The notes: generated by a model not told the origin, from the letters alone. Positions 12,780-26,174 are shown, counted from the first letter of the stretch. The stretch is DNA of 64,000 bases from Escallonia rubra (GCA_033065855.1 JAVXUO010003150.1:62001-126000), one strand, 5' to 3'. Numbers and translations: made by a program.

Positions 12780-14277
12780 TGCACATATTTCTGGGGGTTC
12801 ATCCCTGTTGTCAACTAGCACAGTTTGCGCCTTAACAAATCCTTTCTGGGATACCCTTGTGTGATTCATTGATTGCATTAGTTGATAAATTCAATTGTAC
12901 ATCATGGACCACAAAACATGGTCTTTTGTTAGTGTGATGGAAAATGACTGACGTGGATGTAAAGTGTAATAAACATGGGAAGTTTAGCTTACATTGCATT
13001 GTTTCTATCTTTGCTACATTCCCTCTTTTGTGCAAACAAAGCCCATTAAGGGAGAAAGGAAATCCGAACTACAGACAGCCATGGGGTAGATCTTAGAAAT
13101 CAACACGCACCTTTCCTCTCGTGACGAGAGAGTTTGTTCGCGTACCATGGAGGGATGACACATAGCAGAGAGGGGGTAAGACCACTCGAATACTAACACA
13201 GGTTCGTTAGCAGCGGTTTATCCAAAGCTAGATAATGTCCTGAACTTTCATAGATGTATCGAATTGTAGCCATCGCGTATTGTTGGGGAAAACTCAAAAA
13301 CTCACGTGAGAGCGTGAGGATGAAATCTTACCATGGATAAGATTGACACACAGGAAAACAAACAGGACTTGCGTACATGAGTGAGTTCAGGCAACGTTTT
13401 TTAGTCAAGTTGGGTGTCACCATGTATATTCGAGCCTTTCAATCGGCTCACCGCACACCCATTTGATGTCCTCACATGTATCAAACTGTGCCCAAGTCCC
13501 AAGCTAATTGATGTCCTCTAACTGTGACCAAAATGAAAGCCAAGTAAGGCCCTCTACAAGTTTCTCAATTTGGAATCAGATTTTGGCCACTATAGTAGAT
13601 CACTGCAAGTGCAGTTTGTCATACAACTACAAGAAATCATGATAAATGGCAGCCATATTTCACCATTAGCAGCTTGTCCAAGTGCACATTTATTAGCCCT
13701 GCCATGGTGCTTGGATAAAGACTTCGGTTGACTGACTAACCCCCTTTTGGTCACGTGGAAAATAAGCTCATAATAATGTCATAAACAAAGAGTCTATTTA
13801 TATATGTTACATGACTCAAGTTGCCAAAAGAGTCGATGCCAGAGGTACTCAGGACCTACAAATCTTCACAATTCACAGCCCCTTATCACAATCCATTTGG
13901 CCTGAAAGAGACGGCAATTGGCTGCAGCCATGGCGCGAATCTGGCTGAAATTTCTGTTGTACTCCTACTCAGCTCACGCACACTGATTACTAAAACTATA
14001 GCTTAACCAAAATACCAATAAGATAGTATTTACAATAAGACAGTCTCAAATTACTAAGTGACACTGATAAACTTGTCTCAATCAATTTTACAAAGCAGGC
14101 GAAAACCAAGAACACTACGAATGACTTGACCAAAGTTTCTTACGAGGAAACGACTTGTGCTTCAAATCCCGTGTCCGATATCAAAGGATTCAGAGCATTT
14201 TGAGAAGTTTTTGAGGTTTCAAATCCGCTATTCAATATCAAAGCGTTTTAACAATGTTGCCCACCATTCGATATGGT
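12780..14277. other. SQD2 3' flank and intergenic spacer to the convergent BAHD gene
   Basis: Contains the SQD2 3' UTR with an AATAAA at 12968-12973, about 190 bp after the stop. The remainder has no recognisable gene or terminal repeat. The BAHD gene is transcribed towards SQD2, so 3' ends of both genes face each other here. Confidence 0.5.
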
Positions 14278-15660
14278 TTACGATACATATTGCATAATTT
14301 CCATATCCATTTCAAGACCTGCCATGGTTTGAGGTGCCAAAACCACCTCAAGATCAACACTCCCATTCCCTTCCCTCCCCGGGAAAGCCGAGATCTTACC
14401 ATCAAACTTATTAGCCCGACCACTCCTAACCGCCAAAGGCCTACCCCAGCCAAAATCGTTATCGTACATCGGGAATCGAGGCGAGCTCCCCATCGTAATC
14501 ATCGCACCATCGAAATTCCCTAGCGGAAATAACCGAGGATTACTCTCCCAATCCTTAACACCCCTCCGCACGACCACATCGTCGTGTGTCACCACGTTCT
14601 CGTGCAGCAAATCCGCCCCCCAAGATAAATCGCGAGACAGAAGCTCGTCCACTCCGGCAACCGTTGGTATGCTTTGTATCAAGTTCCCAAAGTACAACGG
14701 CTCGAGCTTCGGCTCGAGCCGGTGACGACAATTAACCGCCATCCGAAACGTCGTTGTTTTGGTCCCCTCCAGCTTCCTCGCACGTGTCACCGATCGCCAT
14801 AATTGAGCAGAGAGCGATTGAAACGACGAAATCTCAGACGTTACTTTAAGTTTACCGTTACATCCGCTGACAGTTTTCCAACCGTTAGTATTACACCCCG
14901 AATCCGATATCTCGGGTTTTTGTACCGGATTGTTTGCTCTGAACTTCATCTTCAGTATAGCTTCCCTGCTGAAATGCAAGATTCTCTCGCGTGAAGGCTC
15001 GTCTCCGGAGAAAGTCGCAGCCGGGCCACCGGCCGGAACTGGCAGAACCGCCGGCGAGTTGAACACGCAGTTACGGCGAAAGTCCGGCGACTTCGAGATC
15101 GTCTTTACGCCCTTACACACCTCGGCGAAGGTGTTGAAGAAGTTCCAGAAGGAGGTTCCGTCGACGACGGCGTGATTCACGGTGCACCCGATAAAAACGG
15201 CGTCCCCGAGCTCCGTTACCTGCACGGCGGCGATGGGCTTGTGGTGGCCGGCGTAGCTGAGGGTGTTGTCGAAAGCGAAGAACTGCTTAAAGCAGTAATG
15301 AACGTCATCAGCACCCGAAAGGATCTGTTCAGTGAAGAGTTGCGGGGCTTTGGAGTGAGTGAACTCGACGCCGGTGTCGTTGCAGAGGACGTAGACGTGG
15401 CCATTCTGGTGGGTGGTGAGGCGGCCGGCGAGGGCTGGGAAGTGGTTCAGGGTTCTGGAGAGCGAGAGCTTGAGGAGAGAGACGAGGGGTTCAGCTTGAA
15501 GGGGTGGTTTTGGGAGTAAGACGCCCTTTTGGATGTACTGGCACGAGAGCATGGGGAGGTCGGAGACGGAGAGCTTGAGGGTCTTAATGGTGGATTTTTG
15601 GTCTGGGTAGACTGTGCATTTTGAGACTGTGGTGACCGAGGAAGAAGAAGAAGCAGGCAT
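14278..15660 (-). CDS. BAHD (HXXXD-type) acyltransferase, intronless
   Basis: BAHD enzymes move an acyl group from a CoA thioester to an alcohol or amine, usually in the cytosol. This 460-aa frame has both family signatures. The catalytic HAVVDG (His163-Asp167) lies in the sequence FIGCTVNHAVVDGTSFWNF, and the structural DFGWG is at 402-406 near the C-terminus. Length and motif spacing fit an intact enzyme. The ATG at 15660 gives a Ser-rich start. The subgroup looks like the uncharacterised plant acetyltransferases with a YIQKG motif near residue 42 and a late HFPALAGR block. Donor and acceptor cannot be predicted from motifs alone. The gene has no introns and is more GC-rich and codon-biased than its surroundings. 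Confidence 0.9.
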   Translation of the reverse strand: MPASSSSSVTTVSKCTVYPDQKSTIKTLKLSVSDLPMLSCQYIQKGVLLPKPPLQAEPLVSLLKLSLSRTLNHFPALAGRLTTHQNGHVYVLCNDTGVEFTHSKAPQLFTEQILSGADDVHYCFKQFFAFDNTLSYAGHHKPIAAVQVTELGDAVFIGCTVNHAVVDGTSFWNFFNTFAEVCKGVKTISKSPDFRRNCVFNSPAVLPVPAGGPAATFSGDEPSRERILHFSREAILKMKFRANNPVQKPEISDSGCNTNGWKTVSGCNGKLKVTSEISSFQSLSAQLWRSVTRARKLEGTKTTTFRMAVNCRHRLEPKLEPLYFGNLIQSIPTVAGVDELLSRDLSWGADLLHENVVTHDDVVVRRGVKDWESNPRLFPLGNFDGAMITMGSSPRFPMYDNDFGWGRPLAVRSGRANKFDGKISAFPGREGNGSVDLEVVLAPQTMAGLEMDMEIMQYVS

Positions 15661-15745
15661 TGTGTGTTTTAGTACGTGAATGGAGTGATCAAAAGGTCAG
15701 ATTGTGTTGTGTTTCGGAGTGAGGACAGAGAGGGAGCGATGGGGC

Positions 15746-15754
15746 ATATATATA
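15746..15754 (-). promoter_or_regulatory. TATA box of the BAHD gene
   Basis: TATATATA lies about 90 bp upstream of the start codon on the coding strand, followed by a purine/pyrimidine-rich leader. Position and sequence fit a plant TATA box. Confidence 0.6.
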
Positions 15755-15759
15755 GAGAG

Positions 15760-17400
15760 AGGTGAGGTGTGAGGGGGGTGAGTGTGGCCGCTTGTGACTG
15801 TATGAGATTGGGTTCATGCACTTGGGTGGTAGTTCCTGTTTGATCAATTATTGATCAAGGTTTTATATGCAGAGTTAGTAAGCAATTGTATCATCAGGAC
15901 AGTTCTGAACATTGAACGTACGCAAATATGAGGCGACTTCACGGTTGACTCTCAACAGAGATAATTTTGGAATCTTCTTATAAACAACTATCACGTCTTT
16001 TCTTGACACGACGAGAGATGATGTTGTAGGTTAATCTCCCGTAATAGAGGGATTCAAGCTCGCTCAGTGCGACGATTACTGGTGATCAGGGTGAGGATCT
16101 ACTTAAACTTGGGCTACACAATATCTGTTCTTGTGATTACTTTTACCTTTGAATTTGCCAAATTATTGACGTACTGTTCTACGATTACACCTACCCTTTG
16201 TACCTTCAACCGTTCTTGTGATAGTTGTAATTGGACCCTTGTTTCGGGAACACTGCTGTGCCTGTAAGTTCCCGGAAGGCTCATATCTTGAGTTGCCGTC
16301 TAGCAAATCCTTTGACCCTTGATGTATACAGGATCGTGTTAAACGTGCAAAACATGTAGGCAGCAGCACCTTTTGGACCCATGAGTCATGTGGGTAGACT
16401 AGTTTTGACACCATCAGTTTTGTTTTCATGCCGCAAGAGTAACGAATATTGCCAAAGGACATATTCAGCTCCGTTACGTGGGTTCTTCGTAACGGGTAAA
16501 GTACTCGTGTCGGACACTTAGTATATAAACAAGAGTATGAAATATGCGTCCGACACATCTCATAAGATACGTCACTATGAATACTACGCTATAATTCGTT
16601 AATTACCTTGAGACGAGACAAACTCTCAATTAGAACCATACACTTTAATTTCGGAAATAACTAGAAGCTAATGATAGATATGAACATTTTGCCGCGTACC
16701 CGCGTTTTCTATCTCAGAACTTAAATTAGGACATGTATCTATTTTGGACACTCACGTAAATTTTTGTTGGTATCTTCTTGTTTGATTGAAAGAAGAGAAA
16801 ATCCAACTGAAAATATCTCCCTCCTGCTTTCTATTCCTTTCCTTTTGGCAACAGATGAAGGGTAAATGGTGGGGGGAAAAAAAAGAAAAGGAATTGATCA
16901 AAGCAAAATTTCTTTAATCACTACAAACAATGGTGGAGCTTTCATTTGGAAGCACACTTAGTCCCTCTTACAGTATTCTACTACCCACCACACCATAAAC
17001 AATCAGTTTAATGTGGAAAACTGGGGATGAATTCATCTGACTCTTCTTCTGATGAGCATTACAGCATAATTTATCAAATCCCCAGCAAATTGAGCATGCA
17101 CTAAACCCAATGCAATCATCTCCCAGTGACAATGAAAAGCCATTGAAGACCCTACTAGGGGACAAAGGACATGAGATTTATGTGCTGGATATGGTGCTAC
17201 CGTGTGAGGACACCAGCCCAGTTAGTCAAAAGTGTCTGTGTTCATGCACCTCAACGGAAGTTTTCCGTTTGACAGCATTTTCTTTAACATCACTTGGCCT
17301 GGGCTGGCCACTAAAGTTATGTCACAAGAGAACCATCACACAGAGATGACATAATTCTGATCAGTTCAGCAACATTGGTCTTTTCTTTTCTTTTCTTTTC
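15760..17400. other. Intergenic, no gene recognised
   Basis: Only short open frames are present (for example 16163-16558 on the minus strand) with no motifs or codon signal. No structured repeats were seen. Confidence 0.35.
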
Positions 17401-17418
17401 TTTCTTATCCTTTTGCTT

Positions 17419-17620
17419 AAGGGTAAGCATCATCCGTTCACGCTTTGAATATTGAAATTGATGATATTTTCTTTTTCTGTTCATGTTTTTCCTTTTTGTT
17501 TAAGGGTGAGCAGTGGATCTTCCGTTTACGCTTTGAATGAACTTGGTGGTTGAGGAGATGGTGTTTTATTTTCTTTTCATGTTTTTCCTTTGCGCTTCAA
17601 GGTAAGCAGTGGATCTTTCT
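17419..17620. repeat. Imperfect three-copy repeat after a TTTTC microsatellite
   Basis: After a (TTTTC)n tract at about 17383-17402, an AAGG(G)T(A/G)AGCA-led unit occurs at about 17419, 17503 and 17599. It continues with GTGGATCTT or a related sequence and then a TTTGAAT box. Between units lies TTCATGTTTTTCCTTT. Spacing is 84 and 96 bp, so it is a decayed tandem array. Confidence 0.6.
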
Positions 17621-19640
17621 ATTGCAATCTAAACGATCGGTAGTTCACGTAAAATGTACGTATATGGTTGTGACTCGCAATATTTAACAGTAAAACTGGT
17701 AAATGAACTAAGCTCCATCTAATCCCCGAGGAGAGAAGATCCAAAACCCATTTGCATCACGTTTTTTTATCACTTTTGAGCAAAAGGATGAACCATTCGG
17801 TAGCCCTCCATCTTTCCATCCTCTTTTGGCTCTTACTATTTGCATTTTGCTTTAATTATTCCAGTATTATTGTTAACTTAGTATACTGTTTGACGAACAA
17901 GATATAATATTACAGGTAAACATTATCGTACTTGCTTTGATAAAAATAAGAAACGGACCATAATACATCGTATTAACTTAAAAGGAGGCAAAGGAGAATG
18001 AAGAATGTCAAGGGGGATGCCAATCACTCCATAACTCGATTACATAATCATAATTTAGCGGCTTAACTGTCTTGATGACGAGGAGTTAATAATTGGGGAT
18101 CAAATATTGGTGCTCTTGTTGGAGGTGCATGTATGAGATTATTCTACCAACAGGCCAAAAGATCATGATGGACCCCTATGAACTGAAGGTCCAACAGTAG
18201 GCTCTTTCCTTTGTATAGACTTTGGTGTGCTGTGGAACATTCACATGTCAACAATCAGTTCGGTTCCTCATATATTAATCGTATCATGTGGTATCAAAAT
18301 TCCAGCTCTACCACCTAAGGTTGTTCAATATTCAACTAACACCCCCTCCCCCACCCCCCCACCACACACACAGAGTGTCTGTATCCAGGATATTATCGCT
18401 TAGGGGTTAAACAGTTTAGATTTGATGCAGATGCGCCAGACATGAAGGATATGATGCTGTAAATAAAATGTATAATGTCTTTTTTATTTCTCTGTGTCGT
18501 GGTTAGCTGACGCATCTTCTTGTTAAATCGCGTATTAGATACATACGAAAAAGGAATTCTTAAACTATCCTCGCCTAGTTTTGCCTCCTTAACAAGGTTT
18601 GGTGACTTGGTTGCAAGTTTTTTTCTCAGTAATAGGCAAGCCACTGAACGGATATGGCAGTGACAAGTTGTACCACCATTCACTCGCTATATGGCAATAG
18701 TCTGTTTAGCGGTGTTTCAGCTATAATTCTCTAAGAGCAACAGCTTGAGGTGGCAAAAAGCTCTAGGTGCCAAAATACTCATAATTTAAGTTTAACCACA
18801 GAGAACATTGTCGAAATCATTAGAACCTACTAAAATGTTAACGTTCGTAATTGCCGTCGCCAAGTTATGGCGCTCTCACTTTTAGAGTCAAGCCAACTTT
18901 GTTCACTCCGATGCTTCTGCACCCGCTCGACTATTCGTGATTCACCTGCATGCCTAAATAACCTTCTAAATTCTTTAACTGCTCAAGTTAAGTTATGGCG
19001 TTCTCGATCACCTTTTACACCCGCTCGGCTTTCCGTGATCCCCCAACATGCCCAAAAAAGTGAAGTAGACCACGGACCATATATATCCCCAAATCTTCTC
19101 TACACAACCAACAAATAAGCCCATCCCTTCAAAGCAAGTCTGGTATAAACACCCATCATGGAGAAGCAAGCTAACTTGTTCTTGAACTTTTCGTGTTCCA
19201 GGTGTACCTCCATGTCCAATGAGATGGTACTTCTCCTGCTGGGCTGGCAAATCCGACAAGTTCCGAAACGGATATCGAAAGTACTTCAGAACACCATGTT
19301 AACTAATGATGGTGTTTGATTTTGTGCCGCAGAGAAGACAAATAGGGTTGTCAACTTCTTCATCTTGCATTGATTTGTGAATATATATGTACATTGATCA
19401 TGCACGGCTCAGCATCTGGATTCTGGATAAGGTCTCTTATCCCACTTTCATTCCACTTTAATAATTATGATGATTAGTGACTACTTTTCGTTGGGGTTCC
19501 ATTGTTGTTGATCGGAACTCAAACTTGGTCAATTTTGGCATGTTAATGAGCAGTGGACATTGTGGCATCTACCTCATACACACATCTGTTCTGGAAAAGA
19601 TTTGACTGTTATCGTGATTAGATAAATATTATTCTTATCT
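17621..19640. other. Intergenic, no gene recognised
   Basis: Two kilobases without supportable coding sequence. A C-rich tract followed by a short CA run occurs at 18345-18372. Open frames near 18393-18683 and 18867-19259 lack any recognisable motif. Confidence 0.35.
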
Positions 19641-19649
19641 CCTATATAA

Positions 19650-19820
19650 TGATAATTAATCGTGTTTAAATATTTTTAGTGACTTTTATTTGATAACGCT
19701 AAAATAGTGCTGTTAAGAACTGTCGCTGAAAGTGTTTGAAGAAAAGTCACTAGAAATATTTATCGACTATTAATTGTCACTATATACAGGATTTGAGGAA
19801 GACTCCTACAACCCGGATAG
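19650..19820. repeat. Dispersed repeat, copy 2 (related to 2463-2635)
   Basis: Colinear with 2463-2635 in the same orientation, with matching AAATATTTTTAGTGACTTTT and ACTGTCGCTGAAAGTGT blocks and a shared downstream ACTATTAATTGTCACTATA. Divergence is roughly one in five bases by eye. Confidence 0.6.
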
Positions 19821-20208
19821 AAGCTAAAATTTGTTCTTTCATTTTAGTCGTCTGAACTACTCCTGTTTTTCTACTCTAGTTCCTAAACTCATATTCTTTT
19901 AAAAGGTCCATGGATTGTTTCTCCATCATCAAATTGTTCCTTTTTGCTTGTTTTCCGTTAAATTGAGGGCTGAACTTGCCAAAAGACTCACTCTTTGGTG
20001 TTCTCCCTTTTTTTCAATTACTTTTAATGTTGCTAAAGATTAGCATCTACTATTATGTGATTTCTGGGTGATCAGAATTGTATTGGGGCTTTGAACAATG
20101 GAAGAAATGGACCAAAAAGATGAAGAAAAAGGAAAAAGAAAGGAAAATTTCTTAATGAGAAAAGTACCCCTCATTTTTTGACAGAAAGTATAACAGGAGG
20201 ATTATAAC

Positions 20209-20863
20209 TAGCGATGACAATTTCACCCATTACCGGTGAATATCCGCCTCGCCCCCCTCCTATAGGAGCATATATATTTTTTACTTTGGCCGGGTTATAA
20301 GACGGGTTTCGTATCTCATTGCGGATGTGGGCGCTTGTATAGTTTTATATCTACTGCCTCAGTAATCGACACGCACCCGCCCCACATTTATACCTTAGTA
20401 TAGAATCTTTAGTTTAATCTCAGCCGTCCATAGTTGGTATATGAATATTCATTGGAAACCCTAGCCGCACTTCTCATTTCTATTGTTCAGACTTCTCATC
20501 ATTCCAGTTCTCAACCTAGTAACCAGCCATCGAACCACCCTCCTCGTCATCCACCCCGACATGATCCATCACCAACTTTCATCTTTCTCTTCCATTCTCT
20601 CTTATTCTCATATCTGCCCTGATTAATCCGCCACACCAGCCACCACTCTCCACACCAACGTCGGCCCATGAAAATCTAGAATGGCAGGACAGATTGAGGT
20701 GGGTCAGGGTCGGGCAACCCAAAAGCCCATCAGATCGGTGATGGTATAATTATCTCCAGACCCGTTGGCGGGGCGATACGGAGTCGGAATCACATGTTTG
20801 GGGTAGCGGGGTGGGCATGGATCTTATATAACTTGCATCCAATCCATCCCATAGCCATTCTTA
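20209..20863. repeat. Probable decayed non-autonomous DNA element
   Basis: The left edge TAGCGATGACAATTTCACCC and the right edge, read on the minus strand as TAAGAATGGCTATGGGATGG, are weakly complementary. The interior near both ends is rich in CCCGCC and CGGGT-like words, the look of plant hAT-type MITEs. No convincing target duplication was found. An open frame inside (20434-20622) is proline/histidine low complexity. Confidence 0.35.
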
Positions 20864-21716
20864 ACTAAAATAAGCGACGGGTTATGGTTCATGGATCATT
20901 TTATGCAAGTTAAGAGTTTGGGGACTAGAATAGAAAAATGAGAATGATTCAGGGGACTAAAGTGGAATATGAAGGGTGAGAAGGAAGTAAATTTAATTTC
21001 AATATAATTAAGCATGATGAACAGGAACTAGGTACCACATCTTTGGACTTGAGAGAGCAATACCGAAGCAACTAACCTGACCAACGTACTAAAGAGACAT
21101 TGAGTGAAGACCCACATCCTTGATCCATTCGGAAACTGAAGGGGAAAATATAAGCCCAAGTTCAAGTGTGCAGCCCGGCCCACATGCCTTTTAAATGACA
21201 TTTCACTTTAAGAAGTTGATATGCCCTCTCACTCCTACGTATCAGGTTTCAGTGTGATGATCGTGACCATAACGTTGAAGTCTATTGTTTTGACTACTTA
21301 CCCAAGGTTTAGATTAAAGGGGGAAAAAAATAATTATATGTTGATAATCTTATAACACATTAAATTCTATCTGTAGAACATATCGTTATAACGATTGCAC
21401 TAAAAACCTTCTAGTGTTTATGGTTATGTAAGAATTAATTACATGGGAGAGTTTCCAATTTACCCAGAATAGCATCCGGCGCCATAAACTTCAATTTCTC
21501 GCACCGTAAAGTTTTATAAGTTTGACACCTATCACTCCTCGACCATTTTCTTAATAAAAACTCGCCGAAGAATTGATTTGGCTCAACTTTGGGAGGCATT
21601 TTTTACTAGTACTCTCTTTCTCTTTTTAATCCATCTTCATCTTTAAACATACAGAGGTTGGGATGATGAACTATGTAGGTTTTAGGTAACTGCTGATCCT
21701 ATATCATGGTGTTAGG

Positions 21717-21870
21717 TAGACCTGACAAACGGGTCAACTCATTGGGTACAAGTAATATCTGTATGGGTACGGATGTGTAAGAAATACTCTTTATTTTTTG
21801 GGTTGCTCTCTCATGTACCCATATCCTACCCCGACGGTTCGGGTATACTCGTGGGTAACCGGTCTTGCGC
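21717..21870. mobile_element. End fragment related to the hAT-like element at 4454
   Basis: Begins TAGACCTGACAAACGGGT, matching 17 of 18 bases of the left end of the element at 4454. A zone of GGGTAC and GGGTAACC words follows. No partner right end was recognised, so this is a truncated or heavily decayed copy. Confidence 0.55.
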
Positions 21871-24800
21871 CTTCTCCAGAATTAATGACGACAAAAACAT
21901 TTTCACGAGTTTGTTTTAGAGAACTTCGATAATTCTCAATCAAAATCCAACCGATAGAGAAGTTCTCGGCAATCTCCAGTCCAAATCCAACCGTTTACGC
22001 TAAAGTATCGAGATTCAGAATCAACAGCTGGATTTGCATCACGTAACGTTTTACGTACGAACTTTGTTCAATCTCTAATCCGCCTAAAAAAATATAGTAG
22101 CTTTACTCTTGATATTGATTTTTCGTGCGAACTTTGTTCTGTAAGCTCTTAAATTTATGAAATACAATCTCCTTTATCATAAACTTCTTACATAAAATTT
22201 GCAACTGGTTCGAAATTGCTTCCCCCTCATCCTAATATTTTCTTAGAACCATCACACAAATGTACATTGGAGATCTTAAGAAAATTATTCGGGATGGTTC
22301 ACCATTTTTACTTTGTTTTAAGTAGCGATTTCGTGCTTAAGTTTGTTAAGTTAATTAACTAAATGAATTTTTTTTTATTTTTAAACCTAATTATAGTTGT
22401 TTAATATAGCAAACAACATATGACAAAGCAAACATCATTGATTTTTAGGGATTTTTGTTTGTAATCCATCAGGACTATAATATGCAGAAGAAGTCTACAT
22501 ATTCAATCCTAGACACTATTTTATTTTGTGGGTTCTCTTTTTATTACAGCTTATATAGAAGGTCTTCAAATTGAAGTAAAAAGGACGCTCGCAGTAAATA
22601 TAAGGTCATTTTCTTACTTTCTTTCCGTTTTTTTGTTTAATTTGGAATTTTTTTTTATCACAAGTAGTAAGAGGCACAACACCACTCCGCTGTATTGCCA
22701 CTTTTAATTAATGGTCGATAACTATCGTTAATACCACATATTTAGTGACGGTAAAAAGGAGCTGATAAGATTTGTTTCTCAACTTCTGCAAAGTTATCGC
22801 GAACTATATTTAAGAATCCATTTGTGTCCGTTTCTTTTTTGTTTCAGTTTCCTTTTGTTATTTTCTTTATGAAGTCAGTTCAAGCTTGAAACTTGTAAAT
22901 TAAAGAAACGACGCCCCACACTGATTAACATATTATCTAAGTAAACTATGTGATTTCGGATTTAAATCCGTAGAAAAAGCATTGAGAGAAAGTGAGCCGA
23001 GGAAGAAGAGGTTAGGCAATGAAATGTATCACTCTTGCTATGACCATTAATTCATTATGAAAAGTATTTTAGCATTGACATGTTTGACTCCCAATGAAAT
23101 GGATTAGTCGTTGAAATTTGAGATTTCTTTTTTTGCTAACCGATTACATATTATAGATAGAATCAAGAAATACAAAGCAACTTTTCTAAAGGAACCAACA
23201 AATCTCAGGGAAACAATCATAATCCAGAGATCTGTCTCAAATTAAAAATTTGTCCCAGCAAGACAACTTTTACGTATGAATTGATTCCTCGGTAACTAAA
23301 GAAGGAACGATCAACAATTTGAAAAACTTACGAAGAGCGAAAATGATTACGAACAGAACAAAAACCTTACAGAGAAGATAGAAGACATAAAAAATTCTGT
23401 AGGCAGATCAATCGTAAGTCATTCATCCCAAACCAAGAATTCACTATTTCGAGAAACAAATTCTTGCCAGGTCAGCAGGCAGCTTCCCGCGTAAATGGAT
23501 TTAAAAGCGAGGGCAGAAGGGAAGGAATACTGAACCCTAGATTTCAAGTCCCCTGATCCGGCACCCAGCATTACCTCCACCGTCAAACACCATATCCCTG
23601 GTACTCCCCGCCCTCTCTCTCCCTCTACATATGTATATATGTATCTGCACGCACACACACACACAACCACACATACGCACTTGCTATGTTTTGGTAGAGA
23701 CGTATCATTAAGTTGATACACTGCCTTGGTTCCCTTGGATTTTCTGCCTTTGACTTTACTTGTTGTTTTTACCCTATCTTGACTTGCCAAACGATACTTA
23801 TCTACGATTTATATTTGGGTTCAATGTTAATACCTGCATGTACCATAATCAATCCTAAGTTTTTGCAGAAAGTGAAGGGGAAACTTCAATGCAATGCAGA
23901 GAGTCTATAATATGCTCCCATTTTCCTAAAAAAGGAGGGAAAAAAGAGAGAATTTAAAAGTCCTTATCTTTTGGGACTCCATAGAGTTGAATTACGATAC
24001 TAGAAGAGGCCTAGAGCTAGACTAATGTTTATGTTCATCGAAAATCAACTGCACCACTGCAATTGATGCTTATGTGTACTCAAATAAGGATTGGGATCCC
24101 AAACTTACTGAAAAAAGAAGTACATATTAAATAATGTGGCAATGGGAAATTTGTTCTTTGTGTGAATTGCAATGTCGATTCTGAAATAACAGCAAACAAT
24201 AAGGGCAGACAGTCAGACAGATGAAATTTGGGAGTTAAGGCTGCAATTCGTGGGGGTTATTTTATATATATCCATGGTTGGACCCCTCGGTCCTGGAGCA
24301 CCCAATATTTAGTTATTTGCTAAATCAGCACCTTTGTCTAGGTACTAATGTGCGTATTCTGCCGGGTATTTAATTGCAGCATAGTCCAGAGGTTCTGTTT
24401 TGTTCTTTACGTTTCCTCTGACAATGAGAATTAGCTTCTCGAGAATGAGAAACTTAAAGAGTACAAAATGTTGGACTTCCTTGTGATGGCAATGGCATTT
24501 TGAACTTGGTTATGGATAGAGAGTGCCGACGTTGGTGGTTCTAATATCAGGATTGACCTCTTGCTTCAAATCCAACATTTTATAAGAGGGCTAAAAACTG
24601 GTGAGTCCATAATATTGTTCGGGCATTATAGATTATAGGGCATATGCCAGTGACTTTGTCTATACTTTCTGTTACTTGTTTATGAAGGACTGACGATCTC
24701 ACGTTATCCTGAAACATTCTACTTCATTTTTCTGTAGAATGGATTTCATGATATTCAAGCTGGGTCAACTTAAATCAATTTATAAGGTGTGTAAGAGTTA

Positions 24801-25795
24801 TGTTTTGAACTACAAATCATATTGTTTTGTCTGGCTAGGCTATTGAGTTTACTTTTTCTGTAGTTTTTCATCGACTCATTGTTAGTTGAAATTACCTTGG
24901 AAAAATCCAATCTGATATGCTGAAATTACCATTCACCCTTCTGCTTATGGTTACTGCTTCATCACGGGGAAAGATTTATCGAATTGGATCTATCCTTGGG
25001 CAATTGATGGAAACAGTTCTGTGGGAATGGGATTAAAAAACCTCAGATTAGAACAGCATTCCTTGGCTATTAATGAGTCTGAGGATATAACATGCTAAAA
25101 GGTGTGCTATTTTGATTTAACCATCAAAGTGATGGTAATTTGAAATTTAGTCCTAAGTCCCTTTATTTGGTTAGTTGTCTTCTCGAGACCTAACAAAAAG
25201 AATACTTAAAGAAATAGTAGAAGAAGAAGAAGAAGAAGAAGAAAAGAAGAAAAAGAGAAGCTATGGACTTTGTTTCCTAATAGCATTCAGAAAAATCCGT
25301 TATCTTCTAGCATGAAACCAGTAGAAAATTTAATATAGCAGTCACTAGATACTAGGAACTCAGTTATGAGGAGTTCAGTTGTGTGTCTTAGCATGGGAGA
25401 CAAGTATCCCGCCTATATTGGGACGCTAAACATAACATTGTTGTTTGGTTGAGAAAAGAAAATGCATAGGTTACAAAAGGAAAAGTCTTGTGTTGTAAAA
25501 CGATTGCTTCAGTTTTCTTCTGTTAATTCTTATGAACAATATTATAAAATCCGAGAACAAAAGCGAAGAATATTGGTCATATCATGTTAAGTTTTCACCT
25601 CGAAAGATCTTGCGAAAGCTAGTGCTTCCTTTTTCTCATGAGTAATGATATATGTTCCTGGTTTCCTACAAAAGGTGCAGCCTAAACGATAATGGTTAAG
25701 GTGGTTCATACATTTTGATACTGTGAATTAGTGGTGGCGTTTCTTGGTAGGAGATATGGGAGTAAAGCATTCCTCTGTTTTTCAAATGCAGGACT
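21871..25795. other. Long gene-poor stretch
   Basis: No gene could be supported over almost 4 kb. The open frame at 23419-23790 on the minus strand runs through a CA/TATG microsatellite and has no motif. A (GAA)n tract lies at about 25217-25245. The segment 22690-22800 has TAGTGACGGT-like words reminiscent of the dispersed repeat at 2463, but a clear alignment is lacking. Confidence 0.35.
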
Positions 25796-25809
25796 AAGCA
25801 AGCAGGCAA

Positions 25810-25834
25810 CCTCTCTCTCTCTCTCTCTCTCTCT
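25810..25834. repeat. (CT)n microsatellite
   Basis: Twelve perfect CT dinucleotides in non-coding DNA. Confidence 0.9.
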
Positions 25835-26074
25835 GTGCGCTAATGGCTAAGTCCCATGTACTTACCTACAAATGATAAAACTATGGTGCTGGTTTTCAGG
25901 AGGTGTTGATATTGTTGGTGGCCAGAGACGAATAGTAGGTAGGGAAAATCACATAACAGATTGTAGGCCAATTGAACATGAGGGGGAGAAAGATGTAACA
26001 AAGATAAGGAAAAAAACTTTATTTGAGGGACAAATTTAAACTGTCCAATTTTTCTTTTAATTGTTTTTGAACTT

Positions 26075-26174
26075 TTTGTCCTAACAAACCTTCAATGTTT
26101 GTTAGGACAAATTTAAATTGTCCAGTTAAATCAGCCTACATCAAAACAAGGGTTGTTTTGATGTAGGCTGATTT
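26075..26174. repeat. Two adjacent perfect inverted repeats (hairpins)
   Basis: Hairpin 1 has 15-bp perfect arms at 26075-26089 and 26097-26111 with a 7-nt spacer. Hairpin 2 has 22-bp perfect arms at 26128-26149 and 26153-26174 with a GGG spacer. A GGACAAATTTAAA(C/T)TGTCCA motif occurs just before the pair (about 26024-26045) and again between the hairpins (about 26105-26123). The group could be a foldback or MITE-type element or a small-RNA hairpin; nothing else identifies it. Confidence 0.85.
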
